DNA of 64,000 nt, taken from Halopseudomonas pelagia CL-AP6 (GTDB lineage: Bacteria; Pseudomonadota; Gammaproteobacteria; Pseudomonadales; Pseudomonadaceae). The stretch is from NCBI RefSeq assembly GCF_000410875.1, contig NZ_AROI01000007.1:1-64000 (forward strand), written 5' to 3'. Below the pieces are notes generated by a model. That model saw only the letters and a program-made list of their open reading frames with translations. It was not told where the DNA came from and did not search any database. The translations under genes and the position numbers were made by a program. Of the stretch, positions 1-9,743 are shown piece by piece (the stretch's first letter is position 1; every line of letters begins with the position of its first letter).

Positions 1-24
1 GAGCGGCCGCCTGGCCGCGATGGG

Positions 25-1416
25 CTAGCCTTGCTCGCCCAACATCGCCTCCGGCCGCACCGCCTGGTCAAACTCGGCTTCGTTCAGATAACCCAAGGCC
101 AGCGCCGCCTGTTTCAAGGTGGTGCCTTCCTGGTAAGCCTTCTTGGCGATGTCTGCTGCCTTGTCATAACCGATCACCGGATTCAGTGCCGTCACCAGCA
201 TCAGGCTGTTATCCAGATGCTCACGCATGCGCCGGGCATCGGGCTCCATGCCCTCAATACAATGCTCGCGGAAGCTGTTGCAGCCATCGCTCAACAGCCG
301 AATCGACTGCAGCAGCGTATGGATGATCACCGGCTTGAACACATTAAGCTGCAGGTGGCCACTGCTGGCGGCCATGCTCAGTGTGACATCGTTGCCCTGG
401 ACCTGGCAGGCGATCATCGACAGCGCTTCGCACTGGGTCGGGTTGACCTTGCCCGGCATGATCGAGCTGCCGGGTTCGTTGGCTGGTAGTCTGACCTCGG
501 CAAAGCCGGCACGCGGGCCGCTGCCGAGTAGGCGCAGGTCATTGGCCAGTTTCATCAGCGTGACTGCCAATTGCTTACAGCTAGCATGCAACTGCACCAG
601 CGGTTCGTGTCCGCTGAGCGCGGCAAACTTGTTCTCGGCGCTGGTAAACGGCTGCCCGGTGAGCTCGGCTATTTCCCGGGCAAAGGCGTCGGCAAAACCG
701 GCCGGGGTGTTCAGCCCGGTGCCCACTGCGGTGCCGCCTTGGGCCAGCGCATGGACGCTGGGCAGGGCCTGTTCCAACGCCTGCAGGCCCATATCCAGCT
801 GGGCGACAAAGGCTGATAATTCCTGGCCAAAGGTGACCGGCGTAGCGTCCATCATGTGCGTGCGCCCGATCTTGATCAGCTTGGCATGTTTCCCTGCCTG
901 TCGGTTCAGCTCGTCACGCAACGCGGTGACTGCCGGGATGAGCCTATTGCGAGCCTGCATAGCGGCGGCGATATGCATCGCGGTAGGAAAGGTGTCATTG
1001 GAGCTTTGCGAGCGGTTAACATGGTCGTTCGGATGGACTGGAGATTTGCCGCCAGGCTGACCTCCGGCCAGTTCGTTAGCGCGCCCGGCAATAACCTCGT
1101 TGGCGTTCATATTGCTCTGCGTACCGCTGCCGGTTTGCCATACCGACAGCGGAAAATGCCTGTCCAGGCGGCCGTCAATCACCTCGTCGGCGGCCCGCTC
1201 GATCAGCTGTGCAGTGTTTGCGTCCAGTTGCTTGAGCTTGAGATTGGTACGCGCGGCGGCCTTCTTGATCAGCCCCAGCGCATGCACGACCGCCAATGGG
1301 ATGCGTTCTTCGCCTATGGCAAAATGCTGCAGTGAACGCTGGGTCTGCGCACCCCAATAGCGATCAGCGGGGACATCGATATTGCCCATGCTGTCGGATT
1401 CGGACCTTGTGCTCAT
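25..1416 (-). CDS. fumC: Class II fumarate hydratase
   Basis: Fumarase of the TCA cycle: reversibly hydrates fumarate to L-malate in the cytoplasm, as an iron-independent homotetramer. The 463 residues match the usual family length. The fumarase/aspartase superfamily signature [12 protein letters not shown] is present, as are the N-terminal [18 protein letters not shown] segment and the [11 protein letters not shown] active-site segment. Stand-alone gene at the left edge, divergent from the DUF2059 gene. The first ATG is used because the residues before SMGNIDVP match the usual length of Pseudomonas FumC leaders; an internal ATG nine codons later is less likely. FumC-type enzymes are often induced by iron limitation or superoxide, but I see no clear operator here. 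Very confident. Confidence 0.97.
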   Translation of the reverse strand: MSTRSESDSMGNIDVPADRYWGAQTQRSLQHFAIGEERIPLAVVHALGLIKKAAARTNLKLKQLDANTAQLIERAADEVIDGRLDRHFPLSVWQTGSGTQSNMNANEVIAGRANELAGGQPGGKSPVHPNDHVNRSQSSNDTFPTAMHIAAAMQARNRLIPAVTALRDELNRQAGKHAKLIKIGRTHMMDATPVTFGQELSAFVAQLDMGLQALEQALPSVHALAQGGTAVGTGLNTPAGFADAFAREIAELTGQPFTSAENKFAALSGHEPLVQLHASCKQLAVTLMKLANDLRLLGSGPRAGFAEVRLPANEPGSSIMPGKVNPTQCEALSMIACQVQGNDVTLSMAASSGHLQLNVFKPVIIHTLLQSIRLLSDGCNSFREHCIEGMEPDARRMREHLDNSLMLVTALNPVIGYDKAADIAKKAYQEGTTLKQAALALGYLNEAEFDQAVRPEAMLGEQG

Positions 1417-1455
1417 GCTGACTCTCCGCGTTGGTGTATGGTGTCTCTGGCTGTC

Positions 1456-1461
1456 ATTATA
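1456..1461 (-). promoter_or_regulatory. Possible -10 box for fumC
   Basis: Read on the minus strand this is a perfect TATAAT, about 40 bp before the fumC start codon. No good -35 is visible at the right distance, so this is a guess from the -10 alone. It lies in the 85-bp divergent gap between fumC and the DUF2059 gene. Confidence 0.35.
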
Positions 1462-1501
1462 GGCCCTTGACCCTTATGACTCATGAAAACGGGAAAAGTC
1501 C

Positions 1502-2038
1502 ATGCGAAGAGCGTTTCTGTCAGCTGCCGGCTGGCTATTGAGCTCGACACTGTTTAGCGCACTGCTGGTTATCGCGCCGCTGGTGCAAGCCGATGAGGCG
1601 TCCCATCGAGCCAGTGCCGAGCGCTTTCTCAAATTGGCCAATGCCGACGAAATGACCGCGCCGGTGTACCAGCAGGTGGCGCGCATGCTCACTACGCAGT
1701 TTTCGCAAATGGGCGGGTCGATGCAGTACGAGTCGATTCTGCGCAAGTATCAGCAGCGTGCGCGCGCCGAGCTGGATGAAGTCCTCGCTTGGGACGTGAT
1801 GCGCGATGAGTTGATTGATCTTTACCTGCCGCTTTTCAGCGAGCAGGAGTTCGAGCAATTGGCGGATTTCTATGAATCCGCTGTCGGGCGCAAGCTGATG
1901 GAGCACTTACCGGATCTGACCCGCGACTCAATGGCGATCAGCCGAGCGCGGGTAGAGGAAAAGGTCGGGCCGCAGGTACAGACGCTGATCGAAGAGATGG
2001 GCGCAGAAGTCGAAGAGCAACAAGCCGGCCTGCGCTGA
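1502..2038 (+). CDS. DUF2059 domain protein, exported
   Basis: A 178-residue protein of unknown function. The first 31 residues form a signal peptide (basic MRR start, hydrophobic stretch, cleavage likely after VQA), so it should be periplasmic. The rest is helical and contains the DUF2059 pattern: an alternating acidic/hydrophobic segment around residues 105-140 including LPLFSEQEFEQLADFYES and GRKLMEHLP. Family members are small periplasmic helical proteins without an assigned activity. The ATG at 1502 is preceded by a purine-rich GGGAAAAG stretch. It heads the rightward run that continues with bolA but is separated from it by 62 bp, so co-transcription is only possible. Confidence 0.85.
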   Translation: MRRAFLSAAGWLLSSTLFSALLVIAPLVQADEASHRASAERFLKLANADEMTAPVYQQVARMLTTQFSQMGGSMQYESILRKYQQRARAELDEVLAWDVMRDELIDLYLPLFSEQEFEQLADFYESAVGRKLMEHLPDLTRDSMAISRARVEEKVGPQVQTLIEEMGAEVEEQQAGLR

Positions 2039-2100
2039 AACATCGTGCCGCGTTACACTGACGGCTTGTGCAGAGAGTAATCTGATTTCGGAGAGATATT

Positions 2101-2427
2101 ATGACTAGCACCACAGCGCCAACCCAAAACGCGCTTCAGCAGGCCCTACAGAGTCTGGCACCTGAGTATCTGGAACTGGTCAACGAGAGCCATATGCACA
2201 GCGTGCCGCCGGGCTCGGAGTCGCACTTCAAGGCAGTGGTGGTCAGCCAGCAATTCGTCGGTCTGAATGCGGTCAAGCGTCACCAGGCGGTCTACCGTTC
2301 TCTGGGTGATCTGATGGCGAGCATCCATGCGCTGGCGCTGCACACCTATACCCCGGATGAATGGACGGCCCGAGAACAAGCGCCGGCCTCACCCAACTGC
2401 CTGGGCGGCGGCAAGGCTGATGCCTGA
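2101..2427 (+). CDS. bolA: BolA family transcriptional/iron-sulfur regulator
   Basis: A 108-residue BolA protein. BolA proteins bind monothiol glutaredoxins through a shared Fe-S cluster and, in E. coli, act as stress-related DNA-binding regulators of morphology and biofilm. Visible family features: [20 protein letters not shown] with the conserved His residues, then the [16 protein letters not shown] helix-turn-helix-like segment, and [13 protein letters not shown] close to the end, as in E. coli BolA. A short non-conserved tail ([13 protein letters not shown]) follows. GGAGA sits just before the ATG. It lies 83 bp before trhO. Confident about family; its target genes cannot be read from here. 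Confidence 0.92.
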   Translation: MTSTTAPTQNALQQALQSLAPEYLELVNESHMHSVPPGSESHFKAVVVSQQFVGLNAVKRHQAVYRSLGDLMASIHALALHTYTPDEWTAREQAPASPNCLGGGKADA

Positions 2428-2510
2428 CTTGGACCGCCCGCTCTGCTAGAATGCGCGCCTCAAAGAGTGCGCCCTTTACGGGGGCGATAACTGGTTTGCC
2501 GAGGTAATTC

Positions 2511-3467
2511 ATGTCGCAGATTGTTGTAGTGGCGCTGTACAAGTTCGTCACGCTGGAAGATTTCGAAGCTAAACGCCAACCCTTGCTCGATGTACTGACC
2601 CGTTCCGGCGTCAAAGGCACCTTGTTGTTGGCGCGCGAGGGTATCAACGGCACCATTGCCGGCCCGCGAGAAGGAATGGATAAGGTGCTCGACTGGCTAC
2701 GCGACGATCCGCGGCTGAGCGATCTGGATCACAAGGAATCACTGTGTGAGGAGATGCCGTTCTACCGCACCAAGGTCAAGCTGAAGAAAGAGATCGTCAC
2801 TATTGGTGTTCCGGATGTCAGCCCCAATGAAACCGTCGGCACTTATGTGGAGCCAGGTGACTGGAATGCGCTGATCAGCGATCCGCAAGTGTTGCTGATC
2901 GATACCCGCAACGACTACGAGGTGTCGATTGGCACCTTCGAGGGCGCGGTCGATCCCAAAACCAAGAGCTTCCGCGAGTTTCCCGAGTACATCAAAGCCC
3001 ATTATGATCCGGAGAAGCACAAGAAGGTGGCGATGTTCTGCACCGGCGGTATCCGCTGTGAAAAAGCGTCCAGTTATATGCTGCAACAGGGCTTTGATGA
3101 GGTTTTTCACCTCAAGGGCGGCATTCTGAAGTATTTTGAGGAAGTGCCCGCTGAGCAGAGCAAATGGAACGGCGAGTGTTTCGTGTTCGATAACCGCGTC
3201 ACCGTGCGCCATGATCTGGCGCCGGGCTCATTTGACCAGTGCCATGCCTGCCGGCATCCGATTTCCGCTGAAGAAAAAGCCTCCCCGCAGTATCAGGAGG
3301 GCGTCAGTTGCCCGCGTTGCTATGACAGCCTGCCGGAGAAAACCCGGCGCCGGGCTGAAGAGCGGCAGAAGCAGGTGCGCCTAGCAAAGCTGCGCAATCA
3401 GCCGCACCCGATCGGTCAGCCACAGGCGACAGCCTCCCCGGGCGGGGCGCCCAACAGCAATTCTTGA
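2511..3467 (+). CDS. trhO: Rhodanese-domain tRNA uridine(34) hydroxylase TrhO
   Basis: A 318-residue YceA/TrhO protein. TrhO makes 5-hydroxyuridine at position 34 of certain tRNAs in an oxygen-dependent reaction, a step towards the wobble-base modifications cmo5U and mo5U. Layout: an N-terminal acylphosphatase-like domain (about 1-95), a central rhodanese domain (about 120-220) with the catalytic Cys loop [10 protein letters not shown], and a C-terminal Cys-rich segment with paired cysteines (CHAC and CPRC) that probably binds zinc. AGGTAATTC provides a ribosome site before the ATG. The next gene starts 12 bp after its stop, so the two are probably co-transcribed. Confidence 0.93.
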   Translation: MSQIVVVALYKFVTLEDFEAKRQPLLDVLTRSGVKGTLLLAREGINGTIAGPREGMDKVLDWLRDDPRLSDLDHKESLCEEMPFYRTKVKLKKEIVTIGVPDVSPNETVGTYVEPGDWNALISDPQVLLIDTRNDYEVSIGTFEGAVDPKTKSFREFPEYIKAHYDPEKHKKVAMFCTGGIRCEKASSYMLQQGFDEVFHLKGGILKYFEEVPAEQSKWNGECFVFDNRVTVRHDLAPGSFDQCHACRHPISAEEKASPQYQEGVSCPRCYDSLPEKTRRRAEERQKQVRLAKLRNQPHPIGQPQATASPGGAPNSNS

Positions 3468-3479
3468 CGGAGTATGGCC

Positions 3480-4121
3480 ATGACCCAGCGCCTGCTGTAT
3501 GTAATGGATCCCCTGTGCTCCTGGTGCTGGGGCTTTGCGCCAGTGCTCGATGCGATTCAGGCGGCGCACCCCGACCTGGCTATTCATATGGTCGCAGGTG
3601 GATTGCGGCCGGGGCAGCGCGATCCGCTAGATACCGCTAGTCGGGAGGCCCTGGCCGAACACTGGGAGGCGGTTGAGATAGCTTCTGGGCAACCTTTTCT
3701 GAACCCTGAGGATCTGCCTGTTGGGTTTGTTTACAACACTGAGCCGCCATGTCGCGCCCTGGTGGTCGGTCGCGAACTGGACGTCACCCGCGTATGGACT
3801 CTGGTCAAGGCTATCCAGCACGCGTTTTACGCCCGGGCGCTGGATGTAACTCAGACGGCGCTGCTGGTTGATCTGGCTGAGCAGGCGGGTTACGGCCGGC
3901 GGGCATTCAGTGAAAGCTTTGATGCCGAAATCACCCGTGCGGCGATTGCGGCGGATTTTTCCTGGACGCGTGACCTGGGTATTGCTGGTTTTCCCACCTT
4001 GCTGGCCCAGCGTGATGGACAATTGGCACTGCTCACCAACGGCTATCAGTCGGTCAGTGAGGTGATGCCGCTGCTCAATCGCTGGCTGGCTGCGGGTGAG
4101 GCACGGCAACCGGCATGCTGA
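3480..4121 (+). CDS. DsbA-family thiol oxidoreductase (cytoplasmic, CSWC)
   Basis: A 213-residue thioredoxin-fold protein of the DsbA/FrnE/2-hydroxychromene-isomerase type. The redox motif CSWC is followed by WGFAPV near the N terminus, and the cis-proline loop appears as GIAGFPTLL. There is no signal peptide, so it should work in the cytoplasm, unlike true DsbA. I start at the second ATG (3480) because GGAG at 3469-3472 is seven bases upstream of it but only one base from the ATG at 3474. It follows trhO closely and overlaps the next gene by 7 bp. The substrate is unknown. Confidence 0.88.
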   Translation: MTQRLLYVMDPLCSWCWGFAPVLDAIQAAHPDLAIHMVAGGLRPGQRDPLDTASREALAEHWEAVEIASGQPFLNPEDLPVGFVYNTEPPCRALVVGRELDVTRVWTLVKAIQHAFYARALDVTQTALLVDLAEQAGYGRRAFSESFDAEITRAAIAADFSWTRDLGIAGFPTLLAQRDGQLALLTNGYQSVSEVMPLLNRWLAAGEARQPAC

Positions 4122-4441
4122 GCACTGCGCTACATCTGGCGTTACATGCACTGCTGCCCTTAGCGATGGCCTTGCTGTTTTTTCGCAGCCAGTGGAAAAA
4201 GGCTTGGCTGGTCATGATGCTGACCATGCTGGTTGATCTGGATCACTTGGTAGCGGACCCGATCTTTGATCCCGGTCGCTGCTCGATCGGCTTTCATTTT
4301 CTGCACAGCTATACCGCCATCGGTGCCTATCTGCTGATGACTCTGTGGCAGCCGCTCAGGCTGGTTGGGTTGGGACTGCTGATCCATATGTTGGTGGATG
4401 CCAGTGACTGCTGGCGAATGGCGGGGTTTCCAACGTTCTAG
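4115..4441 (+). CDS. Small membrane protein, DUF6122-like
   Basis: A 108-residue, very hydrophobic protein with three or four membrane segments (about 5-22, 31-45, 65-80, 84-98). Conserved-looking polar residues sit at the membrane faces: LHALLP, DLDHL, DPGRCSIGFHFLHSY and HMLVDASDCW. This pattern of histidines and aspartates resembles the DUF6122 family and, loosely, membrane metal-dependent hydrolases. No function is assigned. The ATG lies inside the end of the DsbA-like gene (ATGCTGA overlap), which implies translational coupling. A strong terminator follows at once. Confidence 0.7.
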   Translation: MLSTALHLALHALLPLAMALLFFRSQWKKAWLVMMLTMLVDLDHLVADPIFDPGRCSIGFHFLHSYTAIGAYLLMTLWQPLRLVGLGLLIHMLVDASDCWRMAGFPTF

Positions 4442-4452
4442 GCAACAAAAAA

Positions 4453-4476
4453 GGCCGGGGATTCCCCGGCCTTTTT
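4453..4476. terminator. Bidirectional rho-independent terminator
   Basis: Perfect stem GGCCGGGG / CCCCGGCC with an ATT loop, preceded by an A-run and followed by TTTTT. It can end both the rightward bolA-to-DUF6122 run and the leftward YecA gene that stops at 4499. Confidence 0.95.
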
Positions 4477-4498
4477 ATGTGTGCTGGTACTAACTAAC

Positions 4499-5086
4499 TC
4501 AGTGGCGTGACAGCAGCGCTGGCTTGGGCTTGTCTTCGGGGGCGTGAAAGAGCAGGAACAGTTGGGTGAGAATCTCGGGGATGTGCTGCATCATGTCCTC
4601 GACCATATCCTCATCCTGAGCAATCTCGGCGAACTCGGGCTGATCATCGAACAGACCTGAACCGACCATGATGGGCAACAACAACTCGCTGACCGTCTCT
4701 TCATCCTGGCTGAACCAGTCTTCCTCACGCAGAAAGACACCTTCCAGGAAGCCCACACACCAGCTGCGCAAGTCGGACAGGTCCGGCTCCTCGCCGAGTG
4801 TCAGGTCACAGGGTGGCTCCAACTCTTCATCACTGGACAGGTCACGGGCGATCTCGGCTTTGAGTTCACGCAGTGAGCCTTCAATATCCGCTTTCTGAGC
4901 TTCATCCTGATAATTGGGTTCTTCAGCAAAGAGTTCGGCGATCCATTCCTCTTCAGGAACGTCGACAGGGCTGATGCACAGCGCGGTGAGATAACCATGG
5001 CCGGCAAGATAATCAAGCGCTTCATCGTGCAGGTCATCGGCATCGAGAAACTGCTGCAAGCGCTCGAGTTGGTCGGCAAAGGACAT
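4499..5086 (-). CDS. YecA/UPF0149 family protein
   Basis: A 195-residue acidic protein of the YecA/YgfB (UPF0149) family. Typical features are the LDYLAGHGYLTALCISP segment, which contains the family pattern for the first helical hairpin, and the WCVGFLEGVFLREEDWF segment in the second half. It lacks the C-terminal Cys-rich SEC-C metal motif that some YecA proteins carry. Molecular function is unknown. I start at MSFADQL (ATG at 5086, with GAGGTG upstream on the minus strand), not at an in-frame codon 42 bp upstream that gives an unconserved leader. Divergent from recQ. Confidence 0.85.
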   Translation of the reverse strand: MSFADQLERLQQFLDADDLHDEALDYLAGHGYLTALCISPVDVPEEEWIAELFAEEPNYQDEAQKADIEGSLRELKAEIARDLSSDEELEPPCDLTLGEEPDLSDLRSWCVGFLEGVFLREEDWFSQDEETVSELLLPIMVGSGLFDDQPEFAEIAQDEDMVEDMMQHIPEILTQLFLLFHAPEDKPKPALLSRH

Positions 5087-5192
5087 GGGACACCTCATAA
5101 TCAGAATTGTTAACCATTGTACGCGCACGCCGGTTTTTTTGCCAAAAGCGTAGCGTATTTGTGCGCAGAAACACGGATGCGCAGCGCGGGGC

Positions 5193-5201
5193 TGTTATAA
5201 T
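5193..5201 (+). promoter_or_regulatory. Extended -10 promoter element for recQ
   Basis: TG at 5193-5194, one base, then a perfect TATAAT at 5196-5201: an extended -10 element, which can work with a poor -35. It lies 44 bp before the recQ ATG, in the 159-bp gap shared with the divergent YecA gene. Confidence 0.6.
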
Positions 5202-5245
5202 TCGCCACCAGCAAAAGGCCAGTCCACTTCGATCAAGGGAGACTC

Positions 5246-7375
5246 ATGCGCGAGCAAGCTCTGGAACGACTCAAGGAAATCTTCGGTTATGCCGAGTTCC
5301 GTGGTCAGCAAGCGGATATTATCGACGAAGTGGCACAGGGCCGCGATGCTTTGGTATTAATGCCCACAGGCGGCGGCAAGTCATTGTGCTACCAGATCCC
5401 CGGTTTGCTGCGTGACGGCCTGACGGTAGTGGTTTCGCCGCTGATTGCACTGATGGACGACCAGGTCGCCACGCTGAATGAACTGGGCCTCAAGGCCGCC
5501 GCGCTGAACTCCACCTTGACCGACCAGGCCCAGCGCGAGATTGCCGAGCAGATGCGCACCGGTGATCTGGATTTTCTCTACCTCGCACCGGAGCGGCTGC
5601 TTAAACCGCGTACGCTACACTTTCTGCAGAGTCTGAAAATCAGCCTGTTCGCCATTGATGAGGCGCACTGCGTATCGCAGTGGGGGCATGATTTCCGCCC
5701 GGAATATCTGCAATTGGGTCAACTCGCCGAGCTGTTTCCCGATGTGCCGCGTATGGCCCTGACGGCCACCGCCGATGAGCGTACCCAGGGCGACATCACC
5801 CAGCGTCTGAAACTGGAAGCCGCGCGCTGTTTTATTTCCGGTTTTGATCGGCCGAATATCTTTTATCGTATTGTGCCCAAGGACAAGCCCCGGCAACAGT
5901 TACTGAGTTTGCTGGCCCGGCACAAGGGCAACGCCGGTATCGTTTATTGCCTGTCACGCAAGAAGGTGGATGAAACCGCTGCCTGGTTGAGCGGCCAGGG
6001 TTGGCCGGCGCTGCCGTATCACGCTGGCTTGCCCTCGGAACTGCGGGCCACGCACCAGAAGCGCTTTCTCAACGAAGAAGGCCTGATCATGGTCGCGACC
6101 ATTGCCTTTGGTATGGGCATCGACAAATCCAATGTGCGTTTTGTCGCGCATATGGATTTGCCGAAAAGTGTCGAAGCCTATTATCAGGAGACTGGTCGAG
6201 GTGGGCGTGACGGGCTGCCAGCCGATGCCTGGATGGCTTACGGGCTGCAGGACGTATTGATGCTTAACCAGATCATGGCCAACTCCGAAGGCGATGAGCG
6301 GCACAAACGTATCGAGCGGCATAAGCTCGATGCGATGCTCGGCCTCTGTGAAATCACTACCTGCCGGCGACAGATGTTGCTCGACTATTTTGGCGAAACC
6401 ATGCCCGAGCCCTGTGGCCACTGTGATAACTGCCTGGAGCCGGCAGCCACCTGGGATGGCAGCGAGGCTGCGCGCATGGCGTTGTCTTCGGCCTACCGAA
6501 GCGGCCAACGTTATGGTGTGGGGCATTTGATCGATATTCTGCTTGGCCGGGATAACGAAAAAATTCGCAGCGCGGGTCATCAGCACCTGTCCACCTATGG
6601 GATTGGCAAGCAGCTTTCCGAACAGGAATGGCGCTCGGTATTTCGCCAACTGATTGCTCGTGGCCTGGCTGAAATTGATCTGGACGGGTATGGCAGTCTG
6701 CGCCTGTCGGACAGTTGCCGACCGCTGCTGCGGGGGGAGGAAACGCTGGCCCTGCGCAAGGATGTCAGCCGCTCATCTGCGATACCCACGCGCTCGGAAA
6801 AAGCCGTGGTCGCCGACGCCGACAAGCCGTTATGGGAGGCGCTGCGTGCCTTGCGCAAGCAACTTGCCGAGTCGCATGGAGTGCCGCCCTATGTCATTTT
6901 TCCTGATTCCACCTTGGTTGATATGCTGCGTCAGCGCCCAGGCAATTTGCAGGATATGGGTTTGGTCAGTGGTATTGGTGCGCACAAGCTGGAACGCTAC
7001 GGCGCCGATTTCTTGCAGGTCATGCTGGGGGAGACGGGTGCGGTTCGGGACGCGCCACTGGATGTCGCCCAGGAAGCTCAGGCGCTGGCAATGGCCGGCA
7101 TGGGGGCTGAACAGATTGCTCGGCATCTGAGTCTGCCGGTCAAACAGGTTTATATGCAGTTGGCTCAGGCCGTGGGGCTGGGCAAGCTGCCGTTGAACCG
7201 GGCGATAGACTTGCCGCCTGGCCAACTGGAACGTATTCAGGATGCTTTCTTGAATCTGGCAGAGGAAGATCTGCCAGGGGTGCGCACGTTGGCCAAGGAA
7301 CTTGACGAGCCAGTGGAGGAGGGCATCCTCCACTGCATACGTGCTGCCCTGGTTCACGAAATTTCCGGGGCCTGA
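5246..7375 (+). CDS. recQ: ATP-dependent DNA helicase RecQ
   Basis: A 709-residue 3'-5' DNA helicase of recombination and replication-fork repair. Order of parts: helicase core with Walker A TGGGKS (41-46) and DEAH box (138-141); the aromatic-rich loop [14 protein letters not shown] that couples ATP and DNA binding; motif [15 protein letters not shown] zinc site with Cys 373, 390, 393 and 396; winged helix; HRDC domain (about 525-605). A further 80-100 residues include a probable helix-turn-helix ([20 protein letters not shown]), found in several longer RecQ proteins. AAGGGAG precedes the ATG. Its 3' end faces the plpD stop codon only 4 bp away. Confidence 0.97.
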   Translation: MREQALERLKEIFGYAEFRGQQADIIDEVAQGRDALVLMPTGGGKSLCYQIPGLLRDGLTVVVSPLIALMDDQVATLNELGLKAAALNSTLTDQAQREIAEQMRTGDLDFLYLAPERLLKPRTLHFLQSLKISLFAIDEAHCVSQWGHDFRPEYLQLGQLAELFPDVPRMALTATADERTQGDITQRLKLEAARCFISGFDRPNIFYRIVPKDKPRQQLLSLLARHKGNAGIVYCLSRKKVDETAAWLSGQGWPALPYHAGLPSELRATHQKRFLNEEGLIMVATIAFGMGIDKSNVRFVAHMDLPKSVEAYYQETGRGGRDGLPADAWMAYGLQDVLMLNQIMANSEGDERHKRIERHKLDAMLGLCEITTCRRQMLLDYFGETMPEPCGHCDNCLEPAATWDGSEAARMALSSAYRSGQRYGVGHLIDILLGRDNEKIRSAGHQHLSTYGIGKQLSEQEWRSVFRQLIARGLAEIDLDGYGSLRLSDSCRPLLRGEETLALRKDVSRSSAIPTRSEKAVVADADKPLWEALRALRKQLAESHGVPPYVIFPDSTLVDMLRQRPGNLQDMGLVSGIGAHKLERYGADFLQVMLGETGAVRDAPLDVAQEAQALAMAGMGAEQIARHLSLPVKQVYMQLAQAVGLGKLPLNRAIDLPPGQLERIQDAFLNLAEEDLPGVRTLAKELDEPVEEGILHCIRAALVHEISGA

Positions 7376-7395
7376 AACCTTAGAAGGTTTGCCCC
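7367..7395. terminator. Dyad across the recQ/plpD convergent stops
   Basis: Inverted repeat spanning both gene ends: GGGGC (7367-7371) and AAACCT (7375-7380) pair with AGGTTT (7385-7390) and GCCCC (7391-7395), with a four-base loop and a 3-nt bulge. It has no T-run on either side, so it may be an RNA end-protecting hairpin and not a classic terminator. Confidence 0.45.
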
Positions 7396-9560
7396 AGCTT
7401 CATATACAGCGCTCGCTCACCTTCCTGGTTGGCGCCCAGACCAAAGAACAGCGGGCCAAGGAAGGTATCCAGGCCAAGCAAAAGACTGCCGGCGGTGATA
7501 TAGCCGGTATCGAAGCTGTTGTCTTCCTTGTTGTAAACCCGGCCATATTCAAAGCTGGTGCCCAGATAAACCGGAATACCGACTGGCACGTAGTTGCCGG
7601 GGTTTAACCGACGGTAATACACCACCCGTCCCAGGTTATAGTTCTGGCCAGCCAACCCGTTCTGACGGAAGCCAGAGAACTGACCAGGTCCGCCAAGCAG
7701 GAAACTACTCTGCGCCACACCCACGCCGCCGTCGGTGCGGCCAAGGAAGCCACCCACCTGGAAGCTGTTGGCACCGCTGGAAAAAGCTTTATTGGCGCGC
7801 AGTTCGAACTGTTCGTAACGCTCGTCCGCGCCCAAATCGGGCTCGGACTGACGCCAGACCAGTCGTGCCTCGTCACCCGTACGCGGGAAGTTCACGTTGT
7901 CCAGCGTATCGCGGTCTACCTGCAGGGTATAGAACGCTTCCTCGAAACTGAATGACGGCAACTGCGGATCACCTACGCGGACCCTTGATTCGCCCTTGTA
8001 ACGTGACAGGCCAAAACGGACTTCACCGTTATTGGCAATCTGGCGGCCCAGGTTGAAACCGGTACCGTAACGGGTTTGTCGGTAATCGACGATCGGGTCG
8101 TTGTCGACGATGACTTCTACGTTGCGCGATTCGGCATCGATAAAGGGCGCGACGAAGTAGCGCGAGCCAAAATCCAGCGGTTGATAGAACTCGCTGTAAA
8201 GCACCTGATTTTCACCTAGCTGTAGCCGCGTCAACCACTCTGCACCGAGCGGGTTGACACCGTTAACGCGGAAGCTGGCACCAATATTGAACTGACTGCC
8301 GCCCTTGAAATCATCCACCAGGTTCAAACCCAGGCGTAAATAGTCAGTACCGGTTTCGCGGCCGCTGGTGCGCACCAGTAGGGTATTGGACTCCTCACCG
8401 TGGACAATTTCGTAGTTTACTCGACTGAAGTAGTCGGTACCGTAAATGGTGCCCATGTCCTCTTCAAGGCGCGCCAGGTTGAGTGGCTCGCCCAAGGGTT
8501 GGCGCAGAATGCTGCGCACTACTTTGTCAGACACCTTGCCACTGTTCTCAATCTCTATCGCATGAATAACCGGCTGGCGGAGTGGTCGCGTACGGGCCAG
8601 ATTGCCGCCGGGTTCCGTACGCAAGAAGCGATCGGAAAATGTCTTGGCCTGCGGTGACTCACTGAGGCTGGCAGCGCCAGCGAGGACGGCCATGGCCGTT
8701 TGGTCAAAACTGCTGAAGCCCATCGAGCCGAGTTCCGGTTGCAGTAACAGGTCGTCAGGGCCCAGGGTGTCGAGCTGTTCCTGGGTGTTGGTGCGTGTCA
8801 GCAAGCTGGTGGTCTGATCCATGATGTCGATGATAGACGCCAGTTGCTCAGCCGATTTCAGCGGTGTGCCGCTGTCCACCACGATAACGCGATCCACGCC
8901 CATGCTACGGGCGATATCTACCGGGACGTTCTTCACCAATACACCGTCGACCAGCATGCGACCATCCACATTGACCGGGGCAAAGAAGCCGGGTAGGGCG
9001 ATGCTGGCACGGATTGCCAGGGGCAGATGACCATGGTCGAAAACCACCGCTTCGCCGGTGGCAATATCGGTGGCCACAGCGCGGAACGGAATGGGCAGTT
9101 GGTCAAAATTGTCTATGTCGTTGGTATGCACCAATAGCGCTTCCAGGGCCAACCCCAGATTCTGACCCTGCAGTAAACCGAGTGGAAGACTTAACCGGCC
9201 ACGATCAAAGCTCAGGCGTTGTTTGACCAGAAAATCGCGATCATCCTGCTTACGGCGAAAGGGGATATCTTCGCGTAGCGGGTTATCACTCAAAATGTTC
9301 TGCCAGTCCAGTTCCAGTGCGATGTTTTCTATTTCATCCGCACTGTAGCCCGCGGCATAGAGACCGCCGATCACCGCACCCATGCTGGTGCCGGCAATCG
9401 CATGAATGGGGATATTCATTTCTTCCAATTGCTTGAGTACCCCGATGTGCGCCAACCCCCGGGCGCCTCCGCCCGACAGCACCAAACCGGTGCGCAGTTC
9501 TTCAGCGTGGGCATAGGGTAGGAGGGTAACAAGCAGGAGCAAAAAAAGGCGTTTGAACAT
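7380..9560 (-). CDS. plpD: Patatin-like phospholipase autotransporter (type Vd, PlpD-like)
   Basis: A 726-residue outer-membrane protein of the type Vd secretion class. A signal peptide (1-18, cut near AHA) leads to a patatin lipase domain: the oxyanion loop SGGGARGLAH, nucleophile motif GTSMG (Ser59) and catalytic Asp205 in VDGVLV. A POTRA domain follows (about 315-390), then a 16-strand BamA-like barrel ending ..LYMKLGQTF with a terminal Phe, the signal for outer-membrane insertion. In Pseudomonas aeruginosa PlpD the lipase is released to the outside and acts as phospholipase A1; the positions here match closely. Start chosen at MFKRLF because it gives a clean signal peptide. Divergent from the PlcP-like gene. 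Confidence 0.93.
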   Translation of the reverse strand: MFKRLFLLLLVTLLPYAHAEELRTGLVLSGGGARGLAHIGVLKQLEEMNIPIHAIAGTSMGAVIGGLYAAGYSADEIENIALELDWQNILSDNPLREDIPFRRKQDDRDFLVKQRLSFDRGRLSLPLGLLQGQNLGLALEALLVHTNDIDNFDQLPIPFRAVATDIATGEAVVFDHGHLPLAIRASIALPGFFAPVNVDGRMLVDGVLVKNVPVDIARSMGVDRVIVVDSGTPLKSAEQLASIIDIMDQTTSLLTRTNTQEQLDTLGPDDLLLQPELGSMGFSSFDQTAMAVLAGAASLSESPQAKTFSDRFLRTEPGGNLARTRPLRQPVIHAIEIENSGKVSDKVVRSILRQPLGEPLNLARLEEDMGTIYGTDYFSRVNYEIVHGEESNTLLVRTSGRETGTDYLRLGLNLVDDFKGGSQFNIGASFRVNGVNPLGAEWLTRLQLGENQVLYSEFYQPLDFGSRYFVAPFIDAESRNVEVIVDNDPIVDYRQTRYGTGFNLGRQIANNGEVRFGLSRYKGESRVRVGDPQLPSFSFEEAFYTLQVDRDTLDNVNFPRTGDEARLVWRQSEPDLGADERYEQFELRANKAFSSGANSFQVGGFLGRTDGGVGVAQSSFLLGGPGQFSGFRQNGLAGQNYNLGRVVYYRRLNPGNYVPVGIPVYLGTSFEYGRVYNKEDNSFDTGYITAGSLLLGLDTFLGPLFFGLGANQEGERALYMKLGQTF

Positions 9561-9663
9561 GGTGGCGGCTCGGCTACGCAAAGATGATCGGAGTCTGTTC
9601 GATATTGTATACGAGCCGGCGCCGGAATAATGATCCCCTCCTTGAGTTTCACTCCCTAACTGG

Positions 9664-9719
9664 GTGTCACGTTACTGTCATCGGAGTGTCACGCGAGCGT
9701 CAGGCGTCACCTCTATGGT
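9664..9719 (+). promoter_or_regulatory. Putative PhoB (Pho) box and -10 for the PlcP-like gene
   Basis: Four heptamers start at 9664, 9675, 9686 and 9697, exactly 11 bp apart: GTGTCAC, CTGTCAT, GTGTCAC, GCGTCAG. The PhoB consensus is repeated CTGTCAT-like heptamers with 4-bp spacers, that is an 11-bp period. A -10-like TATGGT follows at 9714-9719, ten bases after the last heptamer, the distance at which PhoB boxes replace the -35. The spacers are less AT-rich than the consensus. AAGGAG then precedes the ATG at 9744. Confidence 0.72.
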
Positions 9720-9743
9720 GAAGGCAGTATCCAAGGAGATGCG

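Noticed and set aside
227..1060. 277-codon frame antisense to fumC
   Set aside because: Cys/Ser/Pro-rich shadow translation with no family signal.
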